From Gemmatimonadota bacterium (GTDB lineage Bacteria; Latescibacterota; UBA2968; UBA8231), in contig PATE01000109.1 in the NCBI GenBank assembly GCA_002712305.1, positions 1-45,874 on the forward strand: a DNA stretch of 45,874 nt. Reading direction: 5' to 3'. Below are positions 1 through 8,136 of the stretch, piece by piece. Below the pieces are notes generated by a model. It was not told where the DNA came from. It saw nothing but the letters and a program-made list of their open reading frames with translations, and ran no database searches. Position 1 is the first letter of the stretch. Every line of letters begins with the position of its first letter. A program made the position numbers and the translations under genes.

Positions 1-2
1 AC

Positions 3-929
3 GACCTGTGCACGAAACTGGAACGGAAGGTCAAGGGCGCCGTCGACCACGCCGTGCGATTCCTTCAAGCCTTCGAGTCTCTACAGCGTGTATCGACGTC
101 CGTCGACGAAGGTCTGCGTTTTCTGATTCACCACAAAAACATCCTCGATTCGGAACTCGGGCCTCGTGAGCGCGGACTGGCGGCGCAGGAACTGCTCGAG
201 GATCGCGAAATGCTGCGTCTGGTCATCGACATCATGGACCGCAAGGATCATGAGATCCGTATGATCTCCGTCTGCCTGCCGCCTTACAGCTACATCGTCA
301 AACGTGGCAATGAACGGATCGGTAATCTGACCATCGAGGAAGACTTCGTCGACGACCTGCGCGAACTCAAGGCCGACGATATGTCCGACAAGCTGCATTC
401 AGATGACCCCATGGTGCGGATCCGACCCGCTGCCGACATACGCTGTCTTGTGGCCATTCTCAACCACCTGATCAAGGCGACACCGTGGCGCAAGGAAGTC
501 CGCATGCTACGCGTCCGGGCAACGTTGAACCAGCCGTCGGTCACGATCTGTGTAGCAATGGCAACTGCTGGTCCGACAAGCAGTTACGAATACATCTCGT
601 CGGTGCTCCCAGTGAGACCCTATATTGCAGGAATGGAAGCCTCGTCGAAATCGCCGCAAACAAACGAGCCACCAGATGCGTCGGGAAACGTATCTGCCAG
701 CGCGTCGGGACCGCAGGACGGGCCATGCGTGGCTCCGGGACAGTGCGGGGACTGCCGCCACGCTCGTGTTGTGCACGGTGGGCACTCACAATTCTATCTA
801 TGCCAGCGCGCCTCCGAGGACGATCGGTATTCTCGTTATCCTCGTCTCCCCATGCTCGACTGTCGTGGCGCTGAGCCCGCTTCTGACCTCAAAGTGAACC
901 CGCGCCACCGACCTGGTTACCACACCTGA
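3..929 (+). CDS. Hypothetical protein with C-terminal Cys-rich motif, 5' truncated
   Basis: The frame is open from the window edge, so the true start lies upstream; the first internal start is GTG at 54. Residues 1-160 after that GTG are charged and mostly helical, and I do not recognise a family. The tail (about residues 230-280) has the spacing C-x(6)-C-x2-C-x(15)-C followed by YPRLPMLDC. This resembles small Cys-rich, possibly metal-binding proteins that usually stand alone. An in-frame ATG at 633 could start the tail as its own gene. The middle stretch (positions about 520-640) reads poorly in all frames, so a fusion, a read-through or an undetected frameshift cannot be separated. No function is assigned. 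Confidence 0.5.
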   Translation, partial: DLCTKLERKVKGAVDHAVRFLQAFESLQRVSTSVDEGLRFLIHHKNILDSELGPRERGLAAQELLEDREMLRLVIDIMDRKDHEIRMISVCLPPYSYIVKRGNERIGNLTIEEDFVDDLRELKADDMSDKLHSDDPMVRIRPAADIRCLVAILNHLIKATPWRKEVRMLRVRATLNQPSVTICVAMATAGPTSSYEYISSVLPVRPYIAGMEASSKSPQTNEPPDASGNVSASASGPQDGPCVAPGQCGDCRHARVVHGGHSQFYLCQRASEDDRYSRYPRLPMLDCRGAEPASDLKVNPRHRPGYHT

Positions 930-955
930 CACTCGCGACCTGACTGACGAAGGCC

Positions 956-1324
956 ATGGCGAAATCGCCCAAGACACGTGCCACGCGCCGCAAGAAGCGG
1001 TCTCGCCGCCGCCGGCCTGATCCTGGCGCTGCCCGGCTGTTGGTTGCCATCGCGATTCTGCTCGTTCTAGCCATCGTTGGGTTTATTGCCTTTGACGATC
1101 GCCACTGGCATGCATTCGATGACGCCGGCGATGGCGCATTTGCACGTCGAAACTATGAGTACGCGGAGAGTATGTATCGCAAGGCGCTGCTCGAGGCCGA
1201 GCGATTAGAGGATCGACAACTGATCGCTGCGACCCTGTCGGATCTGGAACGGATCGCTCGAGCCAGCGGTCGTTCGGCCGATGCAGCAAGTTATGCGGCT
1301 CGACGGGCCGCCCTGGGGCGCTGA
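956..1324 (+). CDS. Small single-pass membrane protein with TPR-like tail
   Basis: This 122-residue protein has a very basic N-terminus (about residues 1-24, rich in K and R). One hydrophobic segment follows (about 27-47, containing LLVAIAILLVLAIVGFIAF). A helical tail contains a TPR-like hairpin around residues 62-90 (ARRNYEYAESMYRKALLEAE) and a second helix pair near 95-120. The basic residues before the membrane segment suggest that the N-terminus faces the cytoplasm and the TPR-like part lies outside. TPR hairpins usually bind other proteins, but the partner is unknown. The gene starts 27 bases after the preceding stop, on the same strand. Confidence 0.6.
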   Translation: MAKSPKTRATRRKKRSRRRRPDPGAARLLVAIAILLVLAIVGFIAFDDRHWHAFDDAGDGAFARRNYEYAESMYRKALLEAERLEDRQLIAATLSDLERIARASGRSADAASYAARRAALGR

Positions 1325-1382
1325 ATCCCGCCCAGAGGGCGTGATACCCCGGCAGTTGCCAGAATCAGGCAATCGTGGCTAT

Positions 1383-1431
1383 CCTGGAGGGCGACGTTCC
1401 CCCCCGAACACGCACCTGCTCGTCCTCCAGG
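1383..1431. terminator. Perfect 8-bp inverted repeat, possible terminator or leader hairpin
   Basis: CCTGGAGG at 1383-1390 is matched by its exact complement CCTCCAGG at 1424-1431, with a 33-base loop containing a C7 run. The neighbouring ACG and CGT can extend the stem past a 3-base bulge. It lies in the gap between the small membrane protein and the C45-like gene. There is no T tract, so a Rho-independent terminator is doubtful. Confidence 0.25.
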
Positions 1432-1559
1432 TTCCCCCTCGACACTTTCGGTGAGAAGTCCATCATCGGCTGCGGCCGTGATCGATGGTCACCGTCTTAC
1501 GTGCTTCGGCGAGATCGACGAAGATCGAGACTGCCCGGCACCACCTGAACTCGAGGCAT

Positions 1560-2588
1560 GTGAACCGATATCCACTCATAGAGGCAGCGGGATCCGCTTT
1601 TGAGCTGGGTCTTGCCCACGGCCATCAGGCCACCGACCTGGTCGAGGGTTATCTGCGTCTCATCGAGAAGAGCACAGGACGCGATCGATCGGTCCTGGCC
1701 GGTGGCGCGATGAGTTTTGTCGAGCGCATCGAAGCGCTGAGTCCTGCCTATCTGGAAGAGGTCCGTGGACTGGCAGAGGGTGCCGGGATCACCTTCGAGG
1801 AGGCCATGATCTGCCAGGTTCGTGGTGCCGCCGTCCGGGGGATCGATCACGAGGGCTGCACTGCCTTTGCTCTGACCGGTGAAGCCACTCGGCAGGGCAA
1901 GACACTGGCCGGCCAGAATCAGGACCTGGGTGCCGAATTCGCAGATGTGGGAATCGTCCTGCATCTGGCCCCCAACGACAGCAGGCCGCGAGTGACCATG
2001 TTCACCTTTGCCGGCCAGCTCGGTTATATGGGGACGAACGAGCACGGTGTGTCCCATTTTGCCAACGGCCTGGGCAATGCGGCCTACCAACCCGGGCTGA
2101 CCCACTATCCGTTGAAGCGCAGATGTTTCGAAATGAGCAATGTCGCAGAGTGTGTCAACATCCTGCGACAGCACCGGGTCTGTTCAGCAGGCAACATGGT
2201 TTTCTGCGATGGCGAGGGCGACATTGCCGATGTCGAGATTCGCCCCGAAGGCATCGCTGTATTTGACGACACCCGTCCGTGTCAGCGGCTGCACACGAAT
2301 CACTACATCAGCAACGAATTCACCTCCCACGAGGATAACAACACGCCCGATTCTGTCCCCCGACTCGATCGGATACGTGAACTGGTCGCCCAGTCCTGGG
2401 GCGATATCACCGTGGATACGATGAAGCAGGTCCTGGCCGATCACGAGGGTGATCCCGGTGCGATCTGTCGCCACGGCGAGAAGGGGTCGTTCTCGGTGGC
2501 TGGCTACATCGCCGACGCCTCCGAACGGGTCCTGCATGTTCGCCGTGGATTCGGCTGTACGGGTACCTGGACGGAGTACGCAGTTTGA
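1560..2588 (+). CDS. C45-family autoproteolytic acyltransferase/hydrolase (penicillin acyltransferase-like)
   Basis: This protein matches the peptidase C45 family (acyl-CoA:6-APA acyltransferase-like N-terminal nucleophile hydrolases). These cleave themselves before a Cys that becomes the catalytic N-terminus. The EGCTAFAL motif supplies that Cys: residue 125 counted from the upstream ATG at 1485, residue 100 from the GTG used here. AGQNQDL, MFTFAGQLGYMG and NHY follow in the family order. The region before the Cys has the usual FELGLAHG and GITFEEAM elements. I chose GTG 1560 because family similarity begins at that point and GAGG precedes it; ATG 1485 adds 25 unconserved residues without an SD. 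Substrate is unknown; relatives hydrolyse amide bonds of small molecules. No signal peptide is visible, so it is probably cytoplasmic. Confidence 0.8.
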   Translation: MNRYPLIEAAGSAFELGLAHGHQATDLVEGYLRLIEKSTGRDRSVLAGGAMSFVERIEALSPAYLEEVRGLAEGAGITFEEAMICQVRGAAVRGIDHEGCTAFALTGEATRQGKTLAGQNQDLGAEFADVGIVLHLAPNDSRPRVTMFTFAGQLGYMGTNEHGVSHFANGLGNAAYQPGLTHYPLKRRCFEMSNVAECVNILRQHRVCSAGNMVFCDGEGDIADVEIRPEGIAVFDDTRPCQRLHTNHYISNEFTSHEDNNTPDSVPRLDRIRELVAQSWGDITVDTMKQVLADHEGDPGAICRHGEKGSFSVAGYIADASERVLHVRRGFGCTGTWTEYAV

Positions 2589-2736
2589 TGTGAGCGTAAT
2601 GTACCAACCGACGCCCCCCAGGTGTCGGTGGCGGCTCCCCAGCCGCCGCTCTCCTGCTCCCTTCCCCGATGTCACGGCGGCTCCCCGCCATCAGCGTCAA
2701 CACGCGCTACTGCGCGTGTCGACACCAAAGGATTCT

Positions 2737-4005
2737 ATGCCACCCTTCCATCGTGTCGTGCTGGGCGACTCTCGCAAGATGTCCCGCATCGACGACGAAG
2801 ACGTACAACTCGTTGTGACCTCGCCGCCGTACTGGCAATTGAAGGACTACGGCCGGGATGAGCAGGTCGGATTCAGCGACACCTACGAGGATTACATCAA
2901 CCACCTGAATCTGGTGTGGTCCGAATGCCATCGGGTGCTCAGTCCAGGGTGTCGCCTCTGTGTCAATATCGGCGATCAGTTCGCCCGCGCCGCCTACTAT
3001 GGCCGCTACAAAGTGATTCCCATCCGCACGGAGATCATTCGATTCTGCGAAACGATCGGCTTCGACTACATGGGCGCCATAATCTGGCAGAAGGTGACCA
3101 CCACAAACAGCTCGGGTGGTGGCGCAGTGATGGGTTCCTATCCGTTCCCACGCAATGGCATCGTCAAGCTCGACTACGAGTTCATCCTCCTGTTCCGCAA
3201 GGGCGGCAAGGCGCCCGCACCGGATCGCGAGAAGAAGGAGGCCTCGCGACTTACCGCCGAAGAGTGGAATACATTCTTCAGTGGTCACTGGAACTTCCCC
3301 GGGGAACGTCAGGATCGACATCTTGCGGCGTTTCCCGAGGAGTTGCCCCGGCGACTCATTAAGATGTTTTCCATGTCGGGCGAGAAGGTACTCGACCCGT
3401 TCCTGGGCTCGGGCACGACGAGTGTCGCCGCCGCACGTCTGGATCGTCGTTCTCTCGGCTACGAAATCAATGAGGATTTTGCACCGTTGATTCGCGAACG
3501 CCTGGGCGGTGTGGAGGTGGACTTCGTCGATGATTTGCCAACCCACATCGGCCTGGACCACGACCTGCAGCAACTCCCCTATCGGTTTGCCGATCCGGTA
3601 CCAATGGAGACACGCGCCGATCCGCGGAACTCGAACTATGGCTCGCGGATTGACTCAAAGGGTGGCGGTGAACGACACGAGTCACTGCATCGAGTTCAGC
3701 AGGTGCTGGCCCCGGATCGTGTGCAATTGGAGGATGGTCAGGCGGTGCGTCTGCTCGGCGTGCGTTCGATCGCGCGGCGTCGGCAGCAGGCAGAGGAGCA
3801 TCTGCGGGAACTGGCAGGTGGCAAGAAGGTCTATCTGCGGTTCGACGACGCCTGCCCACCTCGGGACGACGACGCCCTCGTCTACCTGTATCTACGCAAT
3901 CGGACACCGGTGAATCGACATCTGATCCGCTCGGGGCTGGTCGAGGTAGACACAACCCGCGACTATCGCTTCAAGAAGGCCTTTCTGGCCGAGCGCGGAC
4001 GATAG
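2737..4005 (+). CDS. Orphan beta-class DNA methyltransferase fused to a degenerate SNase-like domain
   Basis: The 422-residue protein methylates DNA at an exocyclic amino group using SAM. Motif IV, TSPPYW (28-33), precedes the SAM-binding motif DPFLGSGTT (220-228), which is the beta-class order. SPPY is typical of N4-cytosine or some N6-adenine enzymes. Residues about 315-405 look like a staphylococcal-nuclease (SNase) fold: VRLLGV, GGKKVYLRF, LVYLYL and VNRHLIRSGLV follow SNase strand and helix order. The usual DGD, PE and GR catalytic positions are absent (APDR, SI and DDD instead), so this part probably binds nucleic acid rather than cutting it. AAAGGA at 2727-2732 fixes the ATG; the open frame upstream overlaps the C45 gene and is not credible. 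No restriction endonuclease is nearby. Confidence 0.85.
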   Translation: MPPFHRVVLGDSRKMSRIDDEDVQLVVTSPPYWQLKDYGRDEQVGFSDTYEDYINHLNLVWSECHRVLSPGCRLCVNIGDQFARAAYYGRYKVIPIRTEIIRFCETIGFDYMGAIIWQKVTTTNSSGGGAVMGSYPFPRNGIVKLDYEFILLFRKGGKAPAPDREKKEASRLTAEEWNTFFSGHWNFPGERQDRHLAAFPEELPRRLIKMFSMSGEKVLDPFLGSGTTSVAAARLDRRSLGYEINEDFAPLIRERLGGVEVDFVDDLPTHIGLDHDLQQLPYRFADPVPMETRADPRNSNYGSRIDSKGGGERHESLHRVQQVLAPDRVQLEDGQAVRLLGVRSIARRRQQAEEHLRELAGGKKVYLRFDDACPPRDDDALVYLYLRNRTPVNRHLIRSGLVEVDTTRDYRFKKAFLAERGR

Positions 4006-4034
4006 GGGCCGCCGCGACGAAGCGGAGCCTCGAC

Positions 4035-4056
4035 AGGGCTACATGTATTGAGCCCT
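4035..4056. terminator. Short hairpin between convergent genes
   Basis: AGGGCT (4035-4040) and AGCCCT (4051-4056) form a 6-bp perfect stem with a 10-base loop. It sits between the methyltransferase on plus and the HDOD remnant on minus, and its last base is the end of the remnant's stop codon. The position suits a bidirectional terminator, but the stem is short and no T tract follows. Confidence 0.3.
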
Positions 4057-4620
4057 CACATACATTGGGTGACGACGGTGCGGATCTGCTCGACCGTGTC
4101 CTGCTCCAACTCCTGCTGAATATTCTCGATCGCAGCAGCCGAGACGCCGACCTGGGCCATGGCCTTTTCATCAAATTCGGGCTCCTCTCCGGGCAGGAAT
4201 CCGAGCCCCACTGCCTTGGAGAGATTGTCGGCGAGGTGGACGACACATTCCAACTCCGTCGTCTCCTGCAGTTCGTGATGGCGACCGACGACGCCTACAG
4301 CATCGGCCCCCCTTGTCCGCGTTGATCAGGAGCAGTTGACCCAACTTCTGGTGCCCTGCCACGTCGCCCATGTCGATTTCGGCCTGCCGGAAGCTGACAC
4401 TCTTGTCCCGGCTGTGACCGAGGAGTCTTGTGGTCCATTCCCAGAAGAAGAAGCCCAGTACGAGTTTGCCGATATCGTGCAGCAAATTCGCTCGCCATAC
4501 TGCCCCAGCAATTCCGACGCTTTGGAAAGAGGGCGATTCGAGATCAGTCGTGAACAAACGATCGCACGCGCGTCGCTGCAATGGGACTTGGCGCCATTGG
4601 CTCGCTACGGAGTACGAGTG
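4056..4620 (-). pseudogene. HDOD/HD-domain signalling protein remnant
   Basis: The minus strand encodes LLHDIGKLVL in one frame and GRHHELQ...VVHLADNLSKAVGLG in another. This is the conserved order of the C-terminal half of HDOD domains, which act in bacterial signalling and regulation. The frame changes at the CCCCCC run 4306-4311; one extra base there would join the halves. The N-terminal half of the domain, which should precede LLHDIGK, is missing, and only about 40 residues separate the fragment from the stop of the upstream SDR gene. No start codon with an SD is evident. The frame break could be an assembly error, but the N-terminal loss cannot, so I read this as a decayed gene. Confidence 0.7.
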
Positions 4621-4623
4621 TCG

Positions 4624-5382
4624 TCAGTTTTGTCTGTTTTTGTCGACCTCATGGGTTCGTGCGACAAGTTCGGCATCGTCTTCCGGGTGATATCCCAGCT
4701 CGCGCCGGGCGTTCTGCAGATCCCAAACCGCCCGCGTATTGCCACTGATGCCATAGTAGATGCCGAAAACGACGGACGTTTCCAGGCTGCGCGTAACCAA
4801 CTGAACCGCGTCACGTGGGCTGAGCCACGTCGACAGAATCCGATCATCAGAGCGCTGACGAACGTCGAGTTCGGGACGAAACGTGCCGATCCGTAGGCAG
4901 ATCACACTGAGACCGAACTCATCGGCATAGAAACGCGAGAGGTCCTCACCGAAGGCTTTGCTGACTCCGTACAGACTGTCTGGCCGCGCCGGCATATCGG
5001 GGCGGGTGTAAACACCTTCACGTTCGTAGAAACCGGTCACGTGATTTGTGCTCGCGAACACGACCCGCCGGACGCCCTGCCGGCGTGCGGCCTCTAACAC
5101 GTGATACGTGCCACCCATGTTGGTCTCGTAACACGCAGGCCAAGGTGTGGTACCTTCACGAAATCCTGCCAGATGGACGATGGCGTCCATTCCGGAGGCC
5201 GCTTCCTCCATCGCCGACAGATCCCGGATGTCGGCGATGAGGGACTCCTCCCCTTCCTCGAGCCCGTCGATATCCACCAGATCGCAGAGACGCAGGCGAT
5301 AGTGCAACCGAAGTCCGGGACGCAAGGCCTGGCCGATGTCACCCGCCGCGCCGGTGATGAGGAGGTTGTTGAGTTCGCTCAC
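4624..5382 (-). CDS. NAD-dependent SDR, uronate dehydrogenase-like
   Basis: This 252-residue extended short-chain dehydrogenase has the NAD-binding TGAAGDIG at residues 10-17. HLAG (70-73) follows, then the catalytic pair in YGVSK (Y138, K142). The active-site stretch STNHVTGFY (111-119) and the late WLSPRDAVQL, YYGISGN and LGYHPEDDAE match bacterial uronate dehydrogenases, which oxidise galacturonate or glucuronate to the aldarolactone. It lies just downstream of the ThuA gene on the same strand, with a 6-base gap, so the two are probably co-transcribed. The protein looks complete. Another NAD-sugar substrate is possible, because the assignment rests on motifs alone. Confidence 0.8.
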   Translation of the reverse strand: MSELNNLLITGAAGDIGQALRPGLRLHYRLRLCDLVDIDGLEEGEESLIADIRDLSAMEEAASGMDAIVHLAGFREGTTPWPACYETNMGGTYHVLEAARRQGVRRVVFASTNHVTGFYEREGVYTRPDMPARPDSLYGVSKAFGEDLSRFYADEFGLSVICLRIGTFRPELDVRQRSDDRILSTWLSPRDAVQLVTRSLETSVVFGIYYGISGNTRAVWDLQNARRELGYHPEDDAELVARTHEVDKNRQN

Positions 5383-5388
5383 TTGGAA

Positions 5389-6036
5389 CTATCGCGCCGC
5401 CCACAGAGACCCGCGTCGCTGAATCTCCTTCGCCTCGGGCACGTCGAAATCGGTGGCTACGTGGCCGAGAGATGAAAAGAACACTTTTCCCGCACCCCAC
5501 ATTCGTTTCCATACCACGGGCATCACCGTGCCATTGACCCATGGTGTGGATTCAGCATCGAAGGTCGTGGTTGCCAACACTTCATTGCCAGGATCCGTAT
5601 GCATGTAGTATTGCTCGGAATGCATGGCGAAGTCTTCGATTCCCGCCACGATCGGATCGTCGCCCGTGATATTGACGGTATAGTCCTTGACGCCATCCGG
5701 GTGGCCCACAAATTGGCCACCCGTCATCATCTGGTAGCCACACTCGTTGCGGAAGGCATCACACATCCCACCGTGCCAGCCGGCCAGCCCGACCCCCTGC
5801 TCCACAGCTTGCATCAGTCCCTGATTCTGCTCGCCATCGATCGTCCCCATGGTCCAGCAAGGCACGATGAGACTGAGACTCTGCATCAGATCTGCGTCCT
5901 TGTAGCTGTCCATCGTATCCGAGAGGACCACCTCGAATCCCTCGCCATCGAGAACGTCTGCAAATATCTCCGTCGTCTGCTTCGGTTCGTGGCCGTCCCA
6001 GCCACCCCACACAATCAACACCTTCTTTTCAGCCAT
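5389..6036 (-). CDS. ThuA-domain protein (trehalose-utilisation family)
   Basis: The 215-residue protein is a single ThuA-like domain with a class-I glutamine-amidotransferase-like fold. Landmarks are KVLIVWGG near the N-terminus, GLAGWHGG (about residues 82-89), [10 protein letters not shown] and the C-terminal [11 protein letters not shown]. ThuA proteins are linked to sugar and polyol catabolism in many bacteria; a defined reaction is lacking for most, though some are implicated in 3-keto-sugar metabolism. It precedes the uronate-dehydrogenase-like gene with 6 bases between, which supports a shared role in sugar oxidation. The start ATG is preceded by GGAGAGGG, a strong SD. Confidence 0.85.
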   Translation of the reverse strand: MAEKKVLIVWGGWDGHEPKQTTEIFADVLDGEGFEVVLSDTMDSYKDADLMQSLSLIVPCWTMGTIDGEQNQGLMQAVEQGVGLAGWHGGMCDAFRNECGYQMMTGGQFVGHPDGVKDYTVNITGDDPIVAGIEDFAMHSEQYYMHTDPGNEVLATTTFDAESTPWVNGTVMPVVWKRMWGAGKVFFSSLGHVATDFDVPEAKEIQRRGSLWAAR

Positions 6037-6068
6037 GCTACACCCTCTCCGGATCTATGATTGTTTTC

Positions 6069-6500
6069 TCAGCCTGCCGTGTCTTCGATCACGGACCATG
6101 AGTAGCGTCCGTGAAGCAAAGCGATGACGAGGCCCCAAATTCCCTGTTCAACGATATGCCATTACGCGTCGACGATGACGAGAGTCCCCGTATGGCCGCC
6201 TTCTGCTCCATAGATCACGAGCGCGTGCGGCAAGGTGTATAGCACGCCGATGAAGACGCCGAAGCGCAGCCCTTCCGCCAGTGGCTCTCCACCTGAGCAT
6301 CCCTTCGGATAGACATAGGTCATCAGAATGGCGAGTAGCAGATACCCGAGCACGATGATTCGTGTCAGAGGCATCTCACGCTGCAGAGCCGTGTGCTGCG
6401 GGTAGAAGTCGGCCATGAACGAGGCGTGCCACAGCCATCCCAACGTCAGCATGACCAACGCCGAAACAACCGCCGCCAGGAGAAATCGGGGTATACTCAA
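6069..6500 (-). pseudogene. Small integral membrane protein interrupted by one in-frame TAA
   Basis: From TTG at 6500 (preceded by GGAGAG) the frame encodes four hydrophobic segments: SIPRFLLAAVVSALVMLTLG, ending near residue 20; then RIIVLGYLLLAILMTYVY; then RFGVFIGVLYTLPHALVIY; and one after the stop. A TAA at 6162-6164 ends the open frame after residue 112. Translation beyond it in the same frame gives WHIVEQGIWGLVIALLHG and a TGA at 6069-6071, a sensible final membrane helix for small membrane proteins of this shape (DUF1761-like by appearance, family not certain). A CAA-to-TAA change would explain the break. It could be a real nonsense mutation, a base-call error, or a shortened but working protein. 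Confidence 0.6.
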
Positions 6501-6842
6501 CGCTCTCTCCAACGGGCAAGCGAAAGGACGCGGGGCGCGTCCCGAAAGGGCAGCCCTCGGTCTGGTCTTCACCGGCATCAATGTGGGCAGGTTCGATCTG
6601 TGTCAGCCCGACAATGTCCGAAAAGACATTGGGTGTCCGCGCGTGTAGATACAGAAGACGTTGTCGTGGCTCGCCGGCCTTCGTCGGCATACGGCCATCC
6701 TCTCTGCGGGCGCGCGAGGCGCGCCTGAACGATATTCTCGTTTGAGTCTCTTGGTTGCCCACGAATCCCAGCGCCGGGCGCCGCGCATCATACGGATGCT
6801 GCTCGGTAGCGGCAAGTTCCGTCCCATCTGTGGAGATCATCC
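6501..6842. other. Gene-free gap between divergent genes
   Basis: This stretch separates the interrupted membrane-protein gene (minus) and the DUF547 gene (plus). Open frames exist on both strands, but they are rich in R, A and P, match no family and appear to be chance frames of GC-rich DNA. Both flanking promoters should lie here; I see no convincing -10/-35 pair and no stable hairpin. Confidence 0.4.
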
Positions 6843-7739
6843 ATGCTCGGCCGTTCTTGCACCGCCTTTGGAGCCCTCCAGGCTGTTCTTGGATCCCTCC
6901 TCATTGGTACCCTGCTGTCTTGCTTGACGATCCCTCCGGCCAACGACACAACGGAGTCACTGGGCGCCGACGGCTTCTCTCACCAGCTGATCGACGAGGT
7001 CCAGAAACGTTTCGTCGACTCTCGAGGCCGGGTCGACTACTCATCGTTGCAGGCCAACCCCGCAGCTCTCGACCACTACTACAATCTCGTCGCAGCCCAT
7101 ACGCCCGATACCGATCCGGATCTGTTTCCTTCCGACCGTCACCGCCTCGCCTACTGGATCAATGCCTACAATGTGGCGGTCATGAAGGCCGTCATCACCC
7201 ACTATCCGATCACGTCGGTCTCCGATGTGAAACCACCGCCCCTTCTCTCTCTCCTGTCAGAGCAGAGTGGGTTCTTCTACTTCCAGCGGCTCATCTTCGG
7301 CGGTGAAACAATGAACCTCTACGATCTGGAGCACAAGGTCATTCGTGTGCGATTCGAGGATCCACGCATTCACTTTGCCATCAATTGCGCATCCCTCGGT
7401 TGCCCGAAACTACCGACCGAGGCTTTCCATCCCGACCGCCTGGAGCAGCAGCTGCAACGCGAGACGGTTCGCTTTCTGAATGAAGAGCGGAATCTGCGAG
7501 TAGACGACGAGGCACGGTCCGTTCACCTGTCTAGCATTCTGTCCTGGTATTCGGAAGACTTCCTCGGCTGGTTTCGATCCCACCATCCGGGTGTGGAGAC
7601 GCCGACACTTCTCGATTATTCTCGGTTGTATATCAGCGGCGACCGACTCGCTGACGTGGAACGCGCCCAGCGGGAGGGCTACGAGGTCGTCATCGAGCCC
7701 TACGACTGGCGTCTGAACGATCAGGCCGCGGACTACTAA
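6843..7739 (+). CDS. DUF547 lipoprotein
   Basis: The 298-residue protein has a signal peptide ending in a lipobox (LLSC, Cys27), so it is probably lipid-anchored outside the cytoplasmic membrane. The DUF547 domain fills residues about 60-260. Visible signatures are RLAYWINAYN, FGGETMNLYDLEH, DPRIHFAINCASLGCPKL and SWYSEDFLG. The conserved Cys and Glu/Asp residues of DUF547 have been proposed to be enzymatic, but no reaction is established. The start ATG lies only two codons before the basic part of the signal peptide. The downstream VOC gene is 25 bases away on the same strand. Confidence 0.85.
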   Translation: MLGRSCTAFGALQAVLGSLLIGTLLSCLTIPPANDTTESLGADGFSHQLIDEVQKRFVDSRGRVDYSSLQANPAALDHYYNLVAAHTPDTDPDLFPSDRHRLAYWINAYNVAVMKAVITHYPITSVSDVKPPPLLSLLSEQSGFFYFQRLIFGGETMNLYDLEHKVIRVRFEDPRIHFAINCASLGCPKLPTEAFHPDRLEQQLQRETVRFLNEERNLRVDDEARSVHLSSILSWYSEDFLGWFRSHHPGVETPTLLDYSRLYISGDRLADVERAQREGYEVVIEPYDWRLNDQAADY

Positions 7740-7764
7740 CGGACAAGAGTGAGAAGGGGAGAAT

Positions 7765-8136
7765 ATGGGAAGAGTCGCCCATTTTGAGATCGTCGCCAGC
7801 GATCCACAGCAAGCCGCGACCTTCTACAATGGTGTATTCGGCTGGGAGATCCGTCCCTGGGATGGCCACGGGGAATATCTGCTCGTGCTGACCGGAGAGG
7901 ATGACGAGGTGCCAGGGATCAACGGCGCCATCGTCCATCGTTCCCAGTCGCCTGCCGGATCTGTGAACCTCGTCGATGTCGTGTCCCTGGACTCGGCCAT
8001 GGTGAGGGTTGCCGAGAATGGCGGCACCATCGTGCACACGCGCACGACGGTGCCTGGTGTCGGTTACGTAGCCTATTGCCGCGACCCAGAGGGTAATGCC
8101 TTCGGGCTAATCGAGCGTTCCCCCACCGCCTCTTAG
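7765..8136 (+). CDS. VOC (glyoxalase/bleomycin-resistance fold) protein, single domain
   Basis: This 123-residue protein begins VAHFEIVASDPQQAATFYNGVFGW and ends with the YCRDPEGNAFGLIE element of the VOC superfamily. The metal-binding pattern (an early His, H6, and a late Glu near residue 117) is present. Members act on small molecules through a divalent metal, but the sequence does not fix the substrate. AAGGGGAG precedes the ATG. Its stop overlaps the stop of the convergent sulfatase gene by 4 bases. Confidence 0.8.
   Translation: MGRVAHFEIVASDPQQAATFYNGVFGWEIRPWDGHGEYLLVLTGEDDEVPGINGAIVHRSQSPAGSVNLVDVVSLDSAMVRVAENGGTIVHTRTTVPGVGYVAYCRDPEGNAFGLIERSPTAS

Noticed and set aside
2449-2736. 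Upstream extension of the methyltransferase frame
   Set aside because: It overlaps the C45 gene and lacks similarity; AAAGGA before ATG 2737 gives a better start.
2707-3573. 288-codon open frame on minus
   Set aside because: Antisense to the DNA methyltransferase, whose motifs are clear; shadow.
4336-4896. 186-codon open frame on plus
   Set aside because: Overlaps the HDOD remnant and the SDR on the other strand; no family pattern.
6603-6840. Small minus-strand frames in the gap
   Set aside because: R- and P-rich, no SD, no motif.
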